DNA of 5,122 bases from Gammaproteobacteria bacterium (lineage in GTDB: Bacteria > Pseudomonadota > Gammaproteobacteria > GCA-001735895). The number at the start of each line of letters is the position of its first letter. Positions within the stretch are counted from its first letter, which is position 1. Where the stretch lies: NCBI GenBank assembly GCA_003645435.1, contig QNFD01000230.1, positions 1-5,122 on the forward strand, written 5' to 3'. The notes under the pieces are model-generated. The model was not told the origin of the DNA, did no database searches, and was given only the letters and a program-made list of their open reading frames with translations. Positions 4,606 through 5,122 of this stretch are shown one piece after another. Both the position numbers and the translations under genes were made by a program.

Positions 4606-5122
4606 CTATATCGTCATCGAAAAAATTCTGCTATCAGGCGAATTACGTATCAGCCGTAGATCAAATGCCATGCATATATTCCTCACAAAGGGTCTGGCCA
4701 CTTCCGGGACTACCAGTTTTTGTTCGCTTAATTCCACCAATCCGTCGGCTTCCATTTCTTCGAGTTTTAGCAGGCATTGCACCAACTCCGGAAACTGACT
4801 GTCCTGCTTATCCCATGTGGTCTCAAAATGGCACATGATATTAAGAATATGCTGCCTTATGACGCGGTCTTCATCGGTTAATAAATGACCTCGAAAAACC
4901 GGTAACTCGCCCCGGTTGGCACGGGCTTCGTACTCAGGAACCGCTTTTTCATTTTGCGCAAACGCGTACCAGGAATCGCCAATAGCCGACATACCCAGGC
5001 CGATCATCAGCCGGGTTTTACTTGCCGTATATCCCATGAAGTTACGGTGTAACTTCCCGTTTATTAATGATTGAAATAAGGAATCAGACTTCAGCGCGAA
5101 ATGGTCCATACCAATTTCTTCA
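4606..5122 (-). CDS. hemN: Oxygen-independent coproporphyrinogen III oxidase (radical SAM), C-terminal part
   Basis: The frame runs off the right edge of the window, leaving the last 171 residues of a protein normally about 450 long. HemN converts coproporphyrinogen III to protoporphyrinogen IX in the cytoplasm without oxygen, using S-adenosylmethionine and a 4Fe-4S cluster. The radical-SAM core with its CxxxCxxC motif lies outside the window. What remains matches the family well: 'IGMDHFAL' at the start, 'LHRNFMGYTASK', 'GLGMSAIGDSWYAFAQNEK', 'FRGHLLTDEDRVIRQHILN', and the C-terminal 'RPFVRNICMAFDLRL' ending 'FSMTI'. The E. coli protein has the corresponding 'LHRNFQGYTT', 'YAQNQK' and 'IRNICMCFD'. 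From memory, 'WYAFAQN', 'MCHFET' and the 'FSMTI' ending are closer to HemN of Bacteroidetes than to the enterobacterial enzyme; this needs a tree. It lies upstream of ccsA in the same direction, which links haem synthesis to cytochrome c assembly and suggests expression under low oxygen. The internal Met at 5109 is not a real start. Confidence 0.93.
   Translation of the reverse strand, partial: EEIGMDHFALKSDSLFQSLINGKLHRNFMGYTASKTRLMIGLGMSAIGDSWYAFAQNEKAVPEYEARANRGELPVFRGHLLTDEDRVIRQHILNIMCHFETTWDKQDSQFPELVQCLLKLEEMEADGLVELSEQKLVVPEVARPFVRNICMAFDLRLIRNSPDSRIFSMTI

Overview
The window looks like a chromosomal segment of a Gram-negative proteobacterium, most likely a gammaproteobacterium with an anaerobic or facultative respiratory lifestyle. 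The reasons are moderate GC, Shine-Dalgarno sites of the AAGGA type, a lipoprotein signal, a periplasmic c-type cytochrome, cytochrome c maturation genes and the anaerobic haem enzyme HemN. This taxonomic call is an inference from gene content; no rRNA or other marker is present.

Plus strand, 1-3088: four genes run head to tail with almost no spacing and look like one operon. They are the 3' end of a Sel1-repeat protein (1-363), a small exported mono-haem cytochrome c (365-682), a lipoprotein built as a seven-bladed 'two-component regulator' type beta-propeller (682-1815, GTG start overlapping the cytochrome stop), and a second seven-bladed propeller of the same family with an N-terminal membrane anchor (1835-3088). 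The propellers are clear paralogues and share an unusual insertion between blades 4 and 5. Neither carries a kinase, guanylate cyclase or DNA-binding domain.

Minus strand, 5122-3165: three genes converge on the first operon. They are the C-terminal third of oxygen-independent coproporphyrinogen III oxidase HemN (5122-4606), a CcsA/CcmC-type haem-handling membrane protein with an intact WWD motif (4555-3761), and a membrane-anchored TPR protein of 198 residues (3761-3165) whose start overlaps the ccsA stop. This is a haem synthesis plus cytochrome c assembly block, and the TPR partner recalls NrfG/CcmI-type apocytochrome-presenting proteins.

Taken together, the window reads as part of a respiratory locus: one strand makes an electron-carrier cytochrome and two envelope propeller proteins, while the other supplies and attaches haem. 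The main points for a second look are a Cys where the cytochrome family normally has its axial Met, the paired stand-alone propellers, the compact CcsA-TPR pair, and a 13-bp motif CGGAATNNNTGGT. That motif occurs three times, once in each sizeable non-coding gap, and I found CGGAAT nowhere else in the window. The terminal electron acceptor cannot be determined from this window.
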